Source: Planctomycetaceae bacterium (GTDB lineage Bacteria > Planctomycetota > Planctomycetia > Pirellulales > Pirellulaceae). Taken from it: a stretch of 52,699 nt of DNA. Shown in pieces: positions 1 to 8,172 of this stretch. Each line of letters opens with the position of its first letter. Position 1 is the stretch's first letter. The position numbers were made by a program, and so were the translations under genes. Under the pieces are notes generated by a model. It was not told where the DNA came from and ran no database searches. It saw only the letters and a list, made by a program, of their open reading frames with translations. The stretch covers positions 1 to 52,699 of the forward strand of contig DUDC01000346.1 in NCBI GenBank assembly GCA_012959465.1, written 5' to 3'.

Positions 1-690
1 ACGTCTTTGCACCGAGAACTCAAACAGCGTTACGCCAAGTCACCCGATCGGTGCGAAGTGACCATGGCCGGCTTTCGCATTGATGCCGTGGTGGACGATC
101 TGTTAATTGAAATCCAACACGGGTCACTGGCAGCAATTCGAAACAAGATCAACAAGCTGCTCTCGAAAGACTACCGCGTTCTGATTGTAAAGCCACTGAT
201 CGTCGGCAAGGTCTTGGTCAAGCTGGACGAAAAGGGTGGCAAAGTCACATCCCGACGCAAGAGCCCGAAACAAGAAGTGGAGCTCGACCTGTTCCACGAG
301 TTAGTCTTCTTCACTCACGTGTTTCCTCATCCAAACCTGACTCTCGAAGTCCCTCACGTTCAGATCGAAGAATGGCGGTACCCGGGACATGGACGTCGAC
401 GACGTTGGCGAAAAAACGACTTCCAAATCGATGATCAAAAGCTCATCTCTGTCGTAAAGACCCGCCGTTTGAAAACCGTTGATGATCTGTGGAAACTCAT
501 CCGACGTCCGAGAAAATCGCCGTTCCACACTGGTCACCTCGCCGACCTTCTCGGTGCTCCACGGTGGGTCGCACAACGTGTGGCCTATTGCCTGAGAGAA
601 ATGGGCGCTATCGATGTGGTTGGAAAAGAAGGAAATACTCACCTCTACAAGATTCGCAGATCGCGGATCCTCAAGCGACATGCGTCGTAG
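1..690 (+). CDS. PD-(D/E)XK nuclease-like protein with C-terminal helical/wHTH-like part, 5' truncated
   Basis: The reading frame is open from base 1, so the true start probably lies just upstream; the TTG at 7 is only the first start-like codon inside the window. About 229 residues are visible. Near residues 20-45 there is a strand-turn-strand pattern with RIDAVVDDLLIEIQ followed by a lysine-rich helix. This resembles the D...ExQ/K core of PD-(D/E)XK nucleases, with Gln in place of the usual Lys. The middle is basic (GRRRRWRKND). The last 70 residues look like a winged-helix fold (HLADLLGAPRWVAQRVAYCL...MGAIDVVG). A DNA-binding or DNA-processing role is inferred from this pattern only. I do not recognise a named family, and other basic planctomycete hypothetical proteins remain possible. 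Confidence 0.6.
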   Translation, partial: TSLHRELKQRYAKSPDRCEVTMAGFRIDAVVDDLLIEIQHGSLAAIRNKINKLLSKDYRVLIVKPLIVGKVLVKLDEKGGKVTSRRKSPKQEVELDLFHELVFFTHVFPHPNLTLEVPHVQIEEWRYPGHGRRRRWRKNDFQIDDQKLISVVKTRRLKTVDDLWKLIRRPRKSPFHTGHLADLLGAPRWVAQRVAYCLREMGAIDVVGKEGNTHLYKIRRSRILKRHAS

Positions 691-794
691 CGGTGCCAGC
701 CCACGGAACAGGTGCTGAACAGGGTGACAATTCCGGCCACGAAGGTGGACTATTCTGGCCACACCTTCGGCCTAGTGCGTGTCAGCCCATGGAA

Positions 795-824
795 AAAACA
801 CTGGCGAAGCCAGTGCCACACATT
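795..824 (-). repeat. Family C palindromic repeat, copy 1
   Basis: A perfect 7-bp stem (CACTGGC 799-805 and GCCAGTG 809-815) with a 3-nt loop is followed by CCACACATT. Read on the minus strand, the 30 bases match 34072-34101 at 28 positions. It lies in the gap between the nuclease-like gene and the convergent secreted protein, so it is a dispersed intergenic repeat. It could also act as a bidirectional transcript end, but no T-run follows. Confidence 0.7.
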
Positions 825-850
825 CGGATCAGTCCCTGCTTCGGTCCATA

Positions 851-1510
851 TTACTGCTTGGTTTCACGAAGCGGTTGCTCCCTCGGTACTTGCGTCTTAG
901 CTATTCGTCGAACGGCGGCGAGAGCGGAAGTACGGATTTCGTTATCGCCTCGCCGGTAGGCCATTTGATAATAGATCTTTGCCGAGGCCGTACGCCCTCG
1001 TTTTTCCATCTCCTTCGCCTTGGCCATGAATCGCATCGCCTCATTGCGACTCGCGGCAGTCTTGGCATTCCGTTCAACGCGTAGTTGGTCCAAGCTCGTA
1101 CTGGCTGTTCTCGAGACGGTTCTTTCGTGACGGACGACCGAAGTAATCTTCGCTGCCACGGGCGATAGAAGTTTGATTTCCTCGGGCGTCGCCGCCAGTA
1201 GAGTCATTCGATCCAGTTCCTTGAGATCGATGATCCGCACTACGGCCCACGCATCCGATGTCGATACCTCGCGGCCACTGGCCTGGTTTCTTCCCAGACG
1301 TCCCGGAAATAGGGAACCACGGGAGACCTGACCCTCGCGAGCTGAACGGACACCGCCGAGATGGACGGCACCTCGGTCAGGAACTAACACCGACGTGCTG
1401 ACGCCAAATTGGTGGATCACCGGAAGTTGGATGACCTGCGCGGTCAAGCACTCGGCATCGACCCACAAACTGATCAAAACGCCCATTGAAATGATGCGTG
1501 AACGGTTCAT
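851..1510 (-). CDS. Small secreted planctomycete protein of unknown function
   Basis: I chose the ATG at 1510 rather than the one at 1516, because GGGAG lies six bases upstream of 1510 and directly abuts 1516. This gives 219 residues. The N-terminus (MNRSRIISMGVLISLWVDAECLTAQ) looks like a cleavable Sec signal peptide. Residues about 38-56 carry VSTSVLVPDRGAVHLGGV followed by EGQVSRGS. This Pro-Asp-Arg-Gly...Gly-Gly pattern recalls small secreted planctomycete proteins and the strand-turn of secretin-like domains. The C-terminal half is helical and charged (EAMRFMAKAKEMEKRGRTASAKIYYQMAYRR), resembling a single TPR-like hairpin. The protein is probably periplasmic, with no enzymatic motif. No operon partner is close. 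Confidence 0.65.
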   Translation of the reverse strand: MNRSRIISMGVLISLWVDAECLTAQVIQLPVIHQFGVSTSVLVPDRGAVHLGGVRSAREGQVSRGSLFPGRLGRNQASGREVSTSDAWAVVRIIDLKELDRMTLLAATPEEIKLLSPVAAKITSVVRHERTVSRTASTSLDQLRVERNAKTAASRNEAMRFMAKAKEMEKRGRTASAKIYYQMAYRRGDNEIRTSALAAVRRIAKTQVPREQPLRETKQ

Positions 1511-1847
1511 CGGCATCTCCCGTAATCAGTCACCTGACCTAGCGTCCGATACTTCTCTTCTCGCCCCAGCTTTGAGCATGCCATAATTCGACGTATTCCG
1601 ATAGTAAAAAACAATTCAACCCAGCGGGGACTGCGGGATCGACCGACCGATCACGTCGCCACCATGCGCCTACCCTATTCGTTCCATTTTCTCTAAGTAT
1701 CGCATTTACACTGAGGGCGGTTCGCTTAGGCACACGCGGTTGGCAAATTCCCATCACCCAGAGTCCTTCCAGTAAACTTCGCCGTCACTTGACGCCGAAA
1801 AACGTAGAAGACCCAATCCTAAGACCTATGCATCAGGGAAGTAGCTC
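1511..1847. other. Divergent intergenic region
   Basis: This 337-bp gap separates the minus-strand secreted protein gene from the plus-strand glycosyltransferase-like gene and must hold both promoters. I see no clear -35/-10 pair, no long hairpin and no repeat copy. The only evident sites are GGGAG before the minus start (1510) and AGGGA before the plus GTG start (1848). The short minus-strand frame across 1539-1757 has no signal and no recognisable composition. Confidence 0.4.
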
Positions 1848-2774
1848 GTGTGCCGGCTCTCGATTCTCGTACCGTGGTGGAACGAAGCCCGATCTTTTGA
1901 AGATACGTTGGTCTCGATTCTTGAACACCGCCCACAAAATGCCGAAATCTTAGTGGTCCACCCGCACCGATACGGTGACCCCTACGAACTTCGCAATGAG
2001 GTGCGATTCATACAATGCGCGGCAAAATCCGAGTTGGAGCTGATCAACACTGGTTTCTATCGGGCGGCGGGTGATGTCGTTCATGTGGTGCGCTGCGGAC
2101 TGCTTGCCACACGCGATTGGACAGACCATGCTGCGGCGCAGTTTGAGCGGCCAGCGGTCGCCGCAGTGGCGGTAACGATCGTGGGAATTGACGGTGTCCG
2201 ACGGTCTGGATGGCAATTCACGCGCGGTGGCAAGCTGCACCGATTGACCTCCACCGCGACCGACCGCATCGCGTCACGATGCACGGCACCCTGCATAGAT
2301 GCTTCGTTTTTTCGGCGGCAGTCTGTCTTAGACCTTGGCGGCTTCAATCCCGAGATAGCATGCTTCCCGGAATTGGATCTAGGGATTGCCCTTTCGCATC
2401 TGCAACTTCAGTGCATGACTGATCAAGATGGCGAACTGCGCGTCTCCGTTGAACCAGCGTGTCTGACTGACAGTTCGCAAATCAGCGAGGCCCTCGAGGT
2501 CCTCTATTGGCAGACTCGAAGAGATCGCAGCGCGTTGCGAATCGGTCTTTCGCATCTCATGACCGTGGCGGGCGAGCTCGTGTTGGGACAGTTTGCCGCG
2601 GTCATTGGCCGCCTGCGGGGATGGCGGAAAGTTGATCACGAAGTGTATTTGGACAGGATCGCGGATGCTCAAGAGCGAATGCGGGACCGCGTCGATCCAC
2701 AAGATCAGGCGGTCGAGTCGGATCCATCACTTCTGGATTCGGACCTAGCGGATCAAAGTCACCGAGCAGCCTGA
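1848..2774 (+). CDS. Glycosyltransferase family 2-like protein lacking a clear DXD
   Basis: The start is GTG with CAGGGA about eight bases upstream, giving 308 residues. The N-terminus CRLSILVPWWNEARSFEDTL matches the first strand and helix of GT-A family 2 transferases, and AEILVVHP fits the second strand. Where family members carry the DXD sugar-nucleotide/metal motif, this protein reads VHVVRCGLLATRDW. The later acidic segment is LGGFNPEIACFPELDLGIAL, so the usual Glu-Asp pair is altered. The fold assignment is moderately secure, but catalysis is doubtful. No transmembrane segment is obvious and the tail is acidic. It could be a degenerate transferase or a scaffold. It converges with the VWA gene four bases downstream. 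Confidence 0.65.
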   Translation: MCRLSILVPWWNEARSFEDTLVSILEHRPQNAEILVVHPHRYGDPYELRNEVRFIQCAAKSELELINTGFYRAAGDVVHVVRCGLLATRDWTDHAAAQFERPAVAAVAVTIVGIDGVRRSGWQFTRGGKLHRLTSTATDRIASRCTAPCIDASFFRRQSVLDLGGFNPEIACFPELDLGIALSHLQLQCMTDQDGELRVSVEPACLTDSSQISEALEVLYWQTRRDRSALRIGLSHLMTVAGELVLGQFAAVIGRLRGWRKVDHEVYLDRIADAQERMRDRVDPQDQAVESDPSLLDSDLADQSHRAA

Positions 2775-2777
2775 TTC

Positions 2778-3923
2778 CTACCTGTCCATCAATTCGAAGG
2801 CCTCCAACACCTTACGACGGTGCTTACTGCCAAAGACCATTACCATCAGCGTGGTCATGATCTGTTTTTCGTCAGCGGTCAAAAAGGCCTCACCGTTACC
2901 GGCATCTGCAATATCCCGAAATTCGGGAAGGCGCCGACCGCTCCGACAGGTGACGGTGCTGACAATCCCCTGGTACTTGCGGGCAAAATCAGATGCAATC
3001 GCCAGACATTCCTGTAAGTCCTCAGCATGAGGCGGCGCGTCACCGAAAACCAAGATCACCTTGCGGGCTCGAGAACGAAACTGGTTATTGTCAATCGCCC
3101 ACCTCAATCCGGCCTGCACTGCTTCCGGTGTGTCGCCTCCATCGTTGGCTTTGACACCATCCAGGAAGCTCACCACTTGTTGCACATCGTTGGTCAACGG
3201 AATGCCGCGTACCAGGTACTCGTCACCCCGATCGCGATAGGTACAGAGGCTGATTCTCGCCTTGGGAACCATTTTGACCAACGCTTGACCAATACGTTCG
3301 ATTTGGCCTTTGACTTGTTGAATTTCGCCTCCCATGCTACCTGTGCTATCGAATGCGATGACGATATCCAGACCATTTCGGCGGAGAGACTGGATCATTC
3401 CCTCCCAATCACCTCCCGCTCCGCCAACGCCCGTAATCGCTACGTCAAACTCCATCGTCGGCCCGCCGCCACCAGCGATCGGCGCTGCCGCCGCCAAGTC
3501 AACATTAGAAGTCAAGTCCGACATGTCCAACGGTTCGACTTCCATCAACTCGTCCAACGACGACTCATCGGTATTCTCGGCAGTCGTGTCAGCCTCCAAT
3601 TCGTCCTCGACTGTGTCGTCCAATGCGGCCGTCGGCATCTCACCAATCAAAACCTCTTCCCCCTCGCCGGCGAGCCCCGATCCACCGTACGTCCACAATG
3701 CCAAGACCAACAACAGGGCGGCATGAAGGACGAGCGAAACAAGCGTGGACACCGAGTTTTCCCACCAAGCGAAGTGGCTTGTCTCGGGTGCCGCGGCTTC
3801 ATCGAGATTTTCGGGGTCAGGAAGCGTAATCTCCCCGTGGCAGTGCGGGCAACGCCCCCGCCCCCCAAGTTGCTCGGACGTGATCGTAAACGTCTCACGG
3901 CAGTGAATACAGTGAAGCTGCAA
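2778..3923 (-). CDS. Membrane protein with N-terminal zinc ribbon and C-terminal VWA domain
   Basis: I prefer the TTG start at 3923 because AAAAGGA lies seven bases upstream and the protein then begins directly with the zinc ribbon. The open frame continues to 4088, but those starts lack a ribosome site and overlap the divergent gene. With 381 residues, CxxC pairs lie at 5-8 and 25-28, a hydrophobic helix at about 57-79, then an acidic low-complexity linker. A von Willebrand A domain begins near 188 with the MIDAS motif DSTGSMG at 192-198, and GDTPEAVQAGL fits the second metal site. The likely arrangement is a cytoplasmic ribbon with an exported VWA domain binding protein ligands via a divalent metal. 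The partner is unknown. Confidence 0.8.
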   Translation of the reverse strand: MQLHCIHCRETFTITSEQLGGRGRCPHCHGEITLPDPENLDEAAAPETSHFAWWENSVSTLVSLVLHAALLLVLALWTYGGSGLAGEGEEVLIGEMPTAALDDTVEDELEADTTAENTDESSLDELMEVEPLDMSDLTSNVDLAAAAPIAGGGGPTMEFDVAITGVGGAGGDWEGMIQSLRRNGLDIVIAFDSTGSMGGEIQQVKGQIERIGQALVKMVPKARISLCTYRDRGDEYLVRGIPLTNDVQQVVSFLDGVKANDGGDTPEAVQAGLRWAIDNNQFRSRARKVILVFGDAPPHAEDLQECLAIASDFARKYQGIVSTVTCRSGRRLPEFRDIADAGNGEAFLTADEKQIMTTLMVMVFGSKHRRKVLEAFELMDR

Positions 3924-4119
3924 GAGAGCGTCCTTTTCTTGATACTGATAAGCCCGACATACCGGTCGGTCCCTCCATTTTGATGACCGAGGACCGAGCA
4001 TGTCAACGTTGAGGCGTGTGGTTGGCCAAATCATCGCCCAATTTCGTCTGGCCGCGACGCCCAATTTCCTGTACGGTTCCACCTCCAATTTCCGAATTCG
4101 TTCGTTGAGGAGCTGGACA
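3924..4119. promoter_or_regulatory. Divergent promoter region between VWA and EEP-fold genes
   Basis: If the Shine-Dalgarno-supported starts (3923 minus, 4120 plus) are right, these 196 bp are non-coding and contain both promoters. Longer open frames on both strands run through it. AAAAGGA precedes the minus TTG and TGAGGAG precedes the plus ATG. No convincing -35/-10 pair was identified. Confidence 0.45.
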
Positions 4120-5106
4120 ATGCGCCATCTGTTGATTCTAGGGGTGCTTGCCGTTTTGGGAATCTATATTCTGGTAAACTTCCGTGTCGACGGACTGGAT
4201 GGATTGAGTTTCATCCGCCGAGATACCGATTCCTCAGCGTCTGACGACAATGTTTCGGTGAAGCGGAGCGGCAAGACGGTCCGAATTGCGTCGTTTCACA
4301 TCAACGTGCTCGGTTCCGGAAAACTCGACAAGACCCATGTCAGCGACTTGATAGCACGGCTGATACGTCGTTTTGACATCGTGGCCATACAGGGCATCCG
4401 ATCTCGAGACGACGACGTCTTGCCCCGCTTGGTCGAGGCGACCAACGCAACCGGTGCAAATTTCGATTTTGTCGTTGGCCCACGGCTGCCGATCAGCAGC
4501 CGCGACAGTTCTCCGGGAAAGACGTTTCAAGAACAATACGCCTTCATTTTTGATCGCGCGAGTGTCGAAGTCGATCGCGCCCAGCTGTACACGATCGATG
4601 ATCCGGATGACTTGATTCGCCGCGAGCCTCTTATCGCCTGGTTTCGCGTGCGAGGCCCACCAGAAGACCAGGCATTTACTTTTTCTCTCGTCAACCTCCA
4701 TCTGGACGGGAACTTCCTACCGGAAGAGATGGACGCTCTCCGTGGAGTGTTTAAGGCCGTACAAGGAGACGGACGCGACGAGGACGACGTCATACTACTG
4801 GGTGACTTCGAAGCATCCGAACGTGATTTCGGATCGTTGCGAGATCTTCCGGGTGTCGATTGGGTCATTGCTGGCACACCGACGGACATCATGGCAAGCC
4901 AGCAACGCAGCAATGTGGTTTTCAGCAAGCTCGCGACGGTCGAATACGAGGGTCGTGGCGGCGTGCTAGATTTTCTTCGTGAGTTTAATCTGTCCGAAGG
5001 TGAGGCCCGCGAAATCTCCGACCACATGCCCGTCTGGGCCGAATTCAGTATCTTCGAGGGTGGAAAACCAGGACAAGTTGCTGCGCAACCCGAATCACGA
5101 CGATAG
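4120..5106 (+). CDS. Endonuclease/exonuclease/phosphatase-fold protein with altered active site
   Basis: The ATG at 4120 has TGAGGAG seven bases upstream; the frame extends to 4000 without such a site. The 328 residues begin with a membrane anchor or signal (MRHLLILGVLAVLGIYILVNF). The DNase I-like landmarks are ASFHINVLG (Asn62), FDIVAIQGIR (90s), EQYAFIF, VNLHLDG (His194), LLGDFEA (Asp229) and ISDHMPVWAEF (Asp301/His302). In active family members the second motif is QE and the fourth GDFN. Here the metal-binding Glu is Gly92 and the Asn is Glu231. The protein is probably exported or membrane-bound. Activity is uncertain: it may be a binding protein, or use a changed metal site. Confidence 0.8.
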   Translation: MRHLLILGVLAVLGIYILVNFRVDGLDGLSFIRRDTDSSASDDNVSVKRSGKTVRIASFHINVLGSGKLDKTHVSDLIARLIRRFDIVAIQGIRSRDDDVLPRLVEATNATGANFDFVVGPRLPISSRDSSPGKTFQEQYAFIFDRASVEVDRAQLYTIDDPDDLIRREPLIAWFRVRGPPEDQAFTFSLVNLHLDGNFLPEEMDALRGVFKAVQGDGRDEDDVILLGDFEASERDFGSLRDLPGVDWVIAGTPTDIMASQQRSNVVFSKLATVEYEGRGGVLDFLREFNLSEGEAREISDHMPVWAEFSIFEGGKPGQVAAQPESRR

Positions 5107-5132
5107 GATCAGCGGCGGCGGGAAAGGTGCTC

Positions 5133-6611
5133 TCATCGCATCTGGTTCGAGCCAGGCTTGCGGCGAGCATCATGTCGACGGTTTGGTACGTCTCGAGTCC
5201 CTTGCTTGCGGTTTCGACGAGGTTGAGCCAACCAATGATCACGAGTCAACCGTTTGAACCACCAGCTATCGCCCAAGACCGTGACAGCGACACGGTCTTC
5301 CAAGTTCGGCCTGAAGATCGTCAACAAGAGCAACGGCAAGTACCAGCCGATAAAGATCCCGCCACCGTATCCGTGCCAGAATTGGGTCGCCAACATGACG
5401 GCCGCGGAACAACCGATCAGCGTCCCGAGGTTCTTTTGCGCTGGCCAAATCGCCAGAGTGCCACTGAGTGCGAAAAAGAGCACCAGAATCGGCAATCGAT
5501 AGACCGGGCTCCAACCGAGGCCCCAGATCCCCTCAAGGCTCTCATATCTGGGTAACCAGATTCCAAACATCTCGACCAATGAACTATTGAAACTATTCCA
5601 GTCACGGGACATGAAAAATTGTGCGCACACAAGCAGGATCAGCATCGATCCGAAGCTTGTCATGAATCGTCGTATTCCCCGTCGCCAATAAAAACTGGCC
5701 CACAACGGTAATAGAAAAAACGGATAGTAAACGATCCCGGCAGCCAAACCCAAAAACAAACCCGCCCAAACAGGACGTCGATAGCTGAGGATGGCCCAAA
5801 CCAACAGTGCCGCGGGCACCACATGATCGATACGAGCTGTAGTAATCGCCGTATAGGGCATCATTAAATACAAGGCGGCAACGCCAATCCCCGTTCGCGT
5901 ATTTTCAAACTGGCGGTAACCGATCAACACCAATCCGAACACGACCGCCAGGTGACTGAGAATCGCCACGGTCTTCGCGGCGACAACGTAAGGCGTTTTG
6001 TTGCCTTCGGCAATGTTCCGCATCGCCAGTTTCAGAACTGCGTACCCTGGACCGTGGCGCCGCAAATCGTGTAGGTCGGGAATCGCATCGGAACTTGCCT
6101 CCGCCACGTGCACGACGTTCGCCTGTTCTGGAATAGGTGGATCAAATGACGCCGTTCGATTAGTCACCACATTCGCCATCAAGAACAAGAAAAGCGAACA
6201 TCCAATAAAGGCCAATCCACCGGTGGTTAGATTCGGTTCCAACAGAGGCCGTCGCACCATCGTCGGGTCAAAAAGCAACCTAGCCAAGAGCACAGCACCA
6301 ACAACAAAACACCAATAGTATCCCAGTCGCTCGACTTCGACGGCGCGGTCAACCGATGGTGGGAATGGTTGGGCAGTGCCGTCGAGCACCTTCGCGACGT
6401 GCGACATCTCAACGTGATTTGCCTCACGAATATCTTGCCCGTACTGGACCAATAATAGCCCTGGGGAAATGGCGATCAACAACACCAAATCCAAATTCCG
6501 AACGCTCCAAAACCGGTTGAATTTGAAGAACAAACCGATCATTAGCAGCGAGGAAAGATAGATCCACGTGGAGAGGTGAACTGCGTGATATTGGAAGAGG
6601 ATTTCGCTCAT
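5133..6611 (-). CDS. Polytopic membrane protein, possibly GT87/GT-C-like glycosyltransferase
   Basis: There are 492 residues with about ten hydrophobic segments, including IYLSSLLMIGLFF, LDLVLLIAISPGLLLV, VVGAVLLARLLF, GLAFIGCSLFLFLMANVV, and several later ones around AVVFGLVLIGY and LVWAILSYRRPVWAGLFLGL. The pattern of short loops, Arg-rich turns and AAGIVYYPFFLLPLW recalls polyprenol-phosphate-dependent GT-C mannosyltransferases (GT87-like). I cannot point to a conclusive Asp/Glu catalytic motif. The C-terminal 40 residues are basic and disordered (RNRKQGTRDVPNRRHDARRKPG). The start is the first ATG and has no strong ribosome site. It converges with the EEP-fold gene; an inner-membrane location is inferred. 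Confidence 0.7.
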   Translation of the reverse strand: MSEILFQYHAVHLSTWIYLSSLLMIGLFFKFNRFWSVRNLDLVLLIAISPGLLLVQYGQDIREANHVEMSHVAKVLDGTAQPFPPSVDRAVEVERLGYYWCFVVGAVLLARLLFDPTMVRRPLLEPNLTTGGLAFIGCSLFLFLMANVVTNRTASFDPPIPEQANVVHVAEASSDAIPDLHDLRRHGPGYAVLKLAMRNIAEGNKTPYVVAAKTVAILSHLAVVFGLVLIGYRQFENTRTGIGVAALYLMMPYTAITTARIDHVVPAALLVWAILSYRRPVWAGLFLGLAAGIVYYPFFLLPLWASFYWRRGIRRFMTSFGSMLILLVCAQFFMSRDWNSFNSSLVEMFGIWLPRYESLEGIWGLGWSPVYRLPILVLFFALSGTLAIWPAQKNLGTLIGCSAAVMLATQFWHGYGGGIFIGWYLPLLLLTIFRPNLEDRVAVTVLGDSWWFKRLTRDHWLAQPRRNRKQGTRDVPNRRHDARRKPGSNQMR

Positions 6612-6935
6612 GGATCAGCGGATTCGCCCTAAAATACGGCTCTACTACGTCGGACTCAGAATAGGCGACGGCTATGCGTATTGAAAGGGCTAAACTGGTG
6701 AATCTGTTGGAACTTGGTAAACGCAGACCTCGTAACCCAGAAAGTTCTCGCAGTTTGCGAGAAGACCCAGCCGGGGGGCGAGAAACCCCTGTCGGATAGG
6801 AGAGCCAAGGAAACAAAAATGCGGGACTCGAAACACGATGACCCCCGCACGAACCAACCATTCTCCAATGAGTTGTTCGTCGTTTCTCACGGGTTATTGG
6901 GCCGTGTCTTGTGACGTTTTCCCGCTTTTTTGGGT
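6612..6935. other. Intergenic gap with a short perfect hairpin
   Basis: This 324-bp gap separates two minus-strand genes. It contains a perfect 8-bp hairpin, TTCTCGCA (6745-6752) and TGCGAGAA (6756-6763) with loop GTT, then a G-rich run near 6772-6778. No T-run follows on either strand, so it is not a standard intrinsic terminator. The small frames crossing the gap have no recognisable protein features. Confidence 0.4.
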
Positions 6936-8096
6936 TCAAGCCGACCCAAGACGTTCCTCGGCCTCGTCCGCCCATGGACTATCGGGTGCCAGCGCGAGGA
7001 ATTCTCGCCAATGCTCTTCGGCTTCATCCTTCTCACCCAGGTCGTCGAGGGCCTGCGCCAAATGGTAGTGCACATCGGGATACTGAGGATGCAAATCAAG
7101 GGCACCGCGAAAGGAGGCGACGGCCAAATCGAGCCGCCGCTGTTCGAGCAAGACGCAGCCGAGATTGGCCCGCGCTTCGACGAACTCCTCGTCCAATTCG
7201 ATCGTGACGAAGTACCGTTCCGCCGCTGCATCGACTCTGCCCAAACGGTACAGTGCCTCGGCCAGTTGGAAACATACTTCTGCCGTCGGACCGTGACATG
7301 CCAAGACGGCATGATAAACGTCTACGGCGGCCTCCAAGTCGCCTTCGTCCTCCAGGCTGTTAGCCTGACTTAACATCTCGACCAGTTCAAACCTCGGCGG
7401 CTCATTCATCTCAGCCGTCTCGGGCGAACCAGATGGCATGGCAAGCGTCTCGGGCTCGCCAACACTGTCAAACGCGTCGAAGTCGATCCGCATCTGGCCA
7501 TCCGCGTCGACCAACCCGTCACCCTGTCGCAATAGGATCTCTCGACCTTCGACGATCACGTTGAGCTGGGCCATGTGGCGTTCGACGTCGGGCACCAGTT
7601 GTGCCAGACGCATCAGTTTCTTTTCGATGATTGCCGGTTTTTCGCCAGCCGCCATCAATTTGACAAGTCTCCGGGCCCAAGCCACTTCGCGAAAGTCAAA
7701 ATAAGGTAGCCGGTGAACCTCACGGACGGGAGTGATCAGACCGCGCCGTTGCCAACGGCGAATCGTTGCCAAAGGCAGTCTGAGTAACTCGGCCAACATT
7801 GCTGGCGTGTAGAGGCTCGATTCGACGAGGCCCAAGTATTCCCAGAGTTTCGACTCGCGGACTAACTCCACCCGTCCGCCTGCGGCGTGTGTGACCGAGG
7901 ATGCCACTTCGCCCGCGTCATCGAGAAGAGCGGCGTCGGCAACGACCAATAGGTCCGCGTCGTCGGCATCCGCAACCAACTCAGCGTCCTTACCACGTAG
8001 CTTCGTCGCCAAAGCGCGTTTGGTCATTCCTGCCAAACGCCCCATTACGGCTACCCGTTTTTTCGATAGCCAAGAGTCAACCGATGGATCGACCAT
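6936..8096 (-). CDS. BRCT-like / MerR-type HTH / TPR fusion protein
   Basis: I chose the ATG at 8096 over the TTG at 8105; neither has a strong ribosome site. The 386 residues have three parts. The first is a BRCT-like module (about 12-60: KKRVAVMGRLAGMTKRAL ... DLLVVADAALL). The second is a MerR-type helix-turn-helix (about 95-150: YTPAMLAELLRLPLATIRRW, then QRRGLITPVREVHRLPYFDF). The third is at least four TPR units from about 240 to the end (LEDEGDLEAAVDVYHAVL, LYRLGRVDAAAERYFVTI). The HTH lacks the usual C-terminal effector domain of MerR. A DNA-binding regulator or adaptor using TPRs for protein contacts is the likely role; its targets are unknown. It precedes the polytopic membrane gene on the same strand. 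Confidence 0.8.
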   Translation of the reverse strand: MVDPSVDSWLSKKRVAVMGRLAGMTKRALATKLRGKDAELVADADDADLLVVADAALLDDAGEVASSVTHAAGGRVELVRESKLWEYLGLVESSLYTPAMLAELLRLPLATIRRWQRRGLITPVREVHRLPYFDFREVAWARRLVKLMAAGEKPAIIEKKLMRLAQLVPDVERHMAQLNVIVEGREILLRQGDGLVDADGQMRIDFDAFDSVGEPETLAMPSGSPETAEMNEPPRFELVEMLSQANSLEDEGDLEAAVDVYHAVLACHGPTAEVCFQLAEALYRLGRVDAAAERYFVTIELDEEFVEARANLGCVLLEQRRLDLAVASFRGALDLHPQYPDVHYHLAQALDDLGEKDEAEEHWREFLALAPDSPWADEAEERLGSA

Positions 8097-8172
8097 GCGA
8101 AGCAATTAGAGTATTAGAGTTTACGGCGTATCGATGGCGTGGCATTCCCAAGTGGGTCCCCCGCCGAATCGT

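Noticed and set aside
301..762. 153-codon minus-strand open frame
   Set aside because: It is antisense to the nuclease-like gene with no supporting motif or ribosome site.
3027..3983. 318-codon plus-strand open frame
   Set aside because: It lies fully opposite the VWA gene, which has zinc-ribbon, membrane and MIDAS motifs; the plus frame has no recognisable domain and biased Arg/His/Cys content.
5127..5555. 142-codon plus-strand open frame at the end of the membrane protein gene
   Set aside because: It is antisense to the hydrophobic coding sequence, with no domain and no ribosome site.
6745..6763. 8-bp hairpin as a transcription terminator
   Set aside because: No T-run on either strand; kept only as a note in the gap entry.
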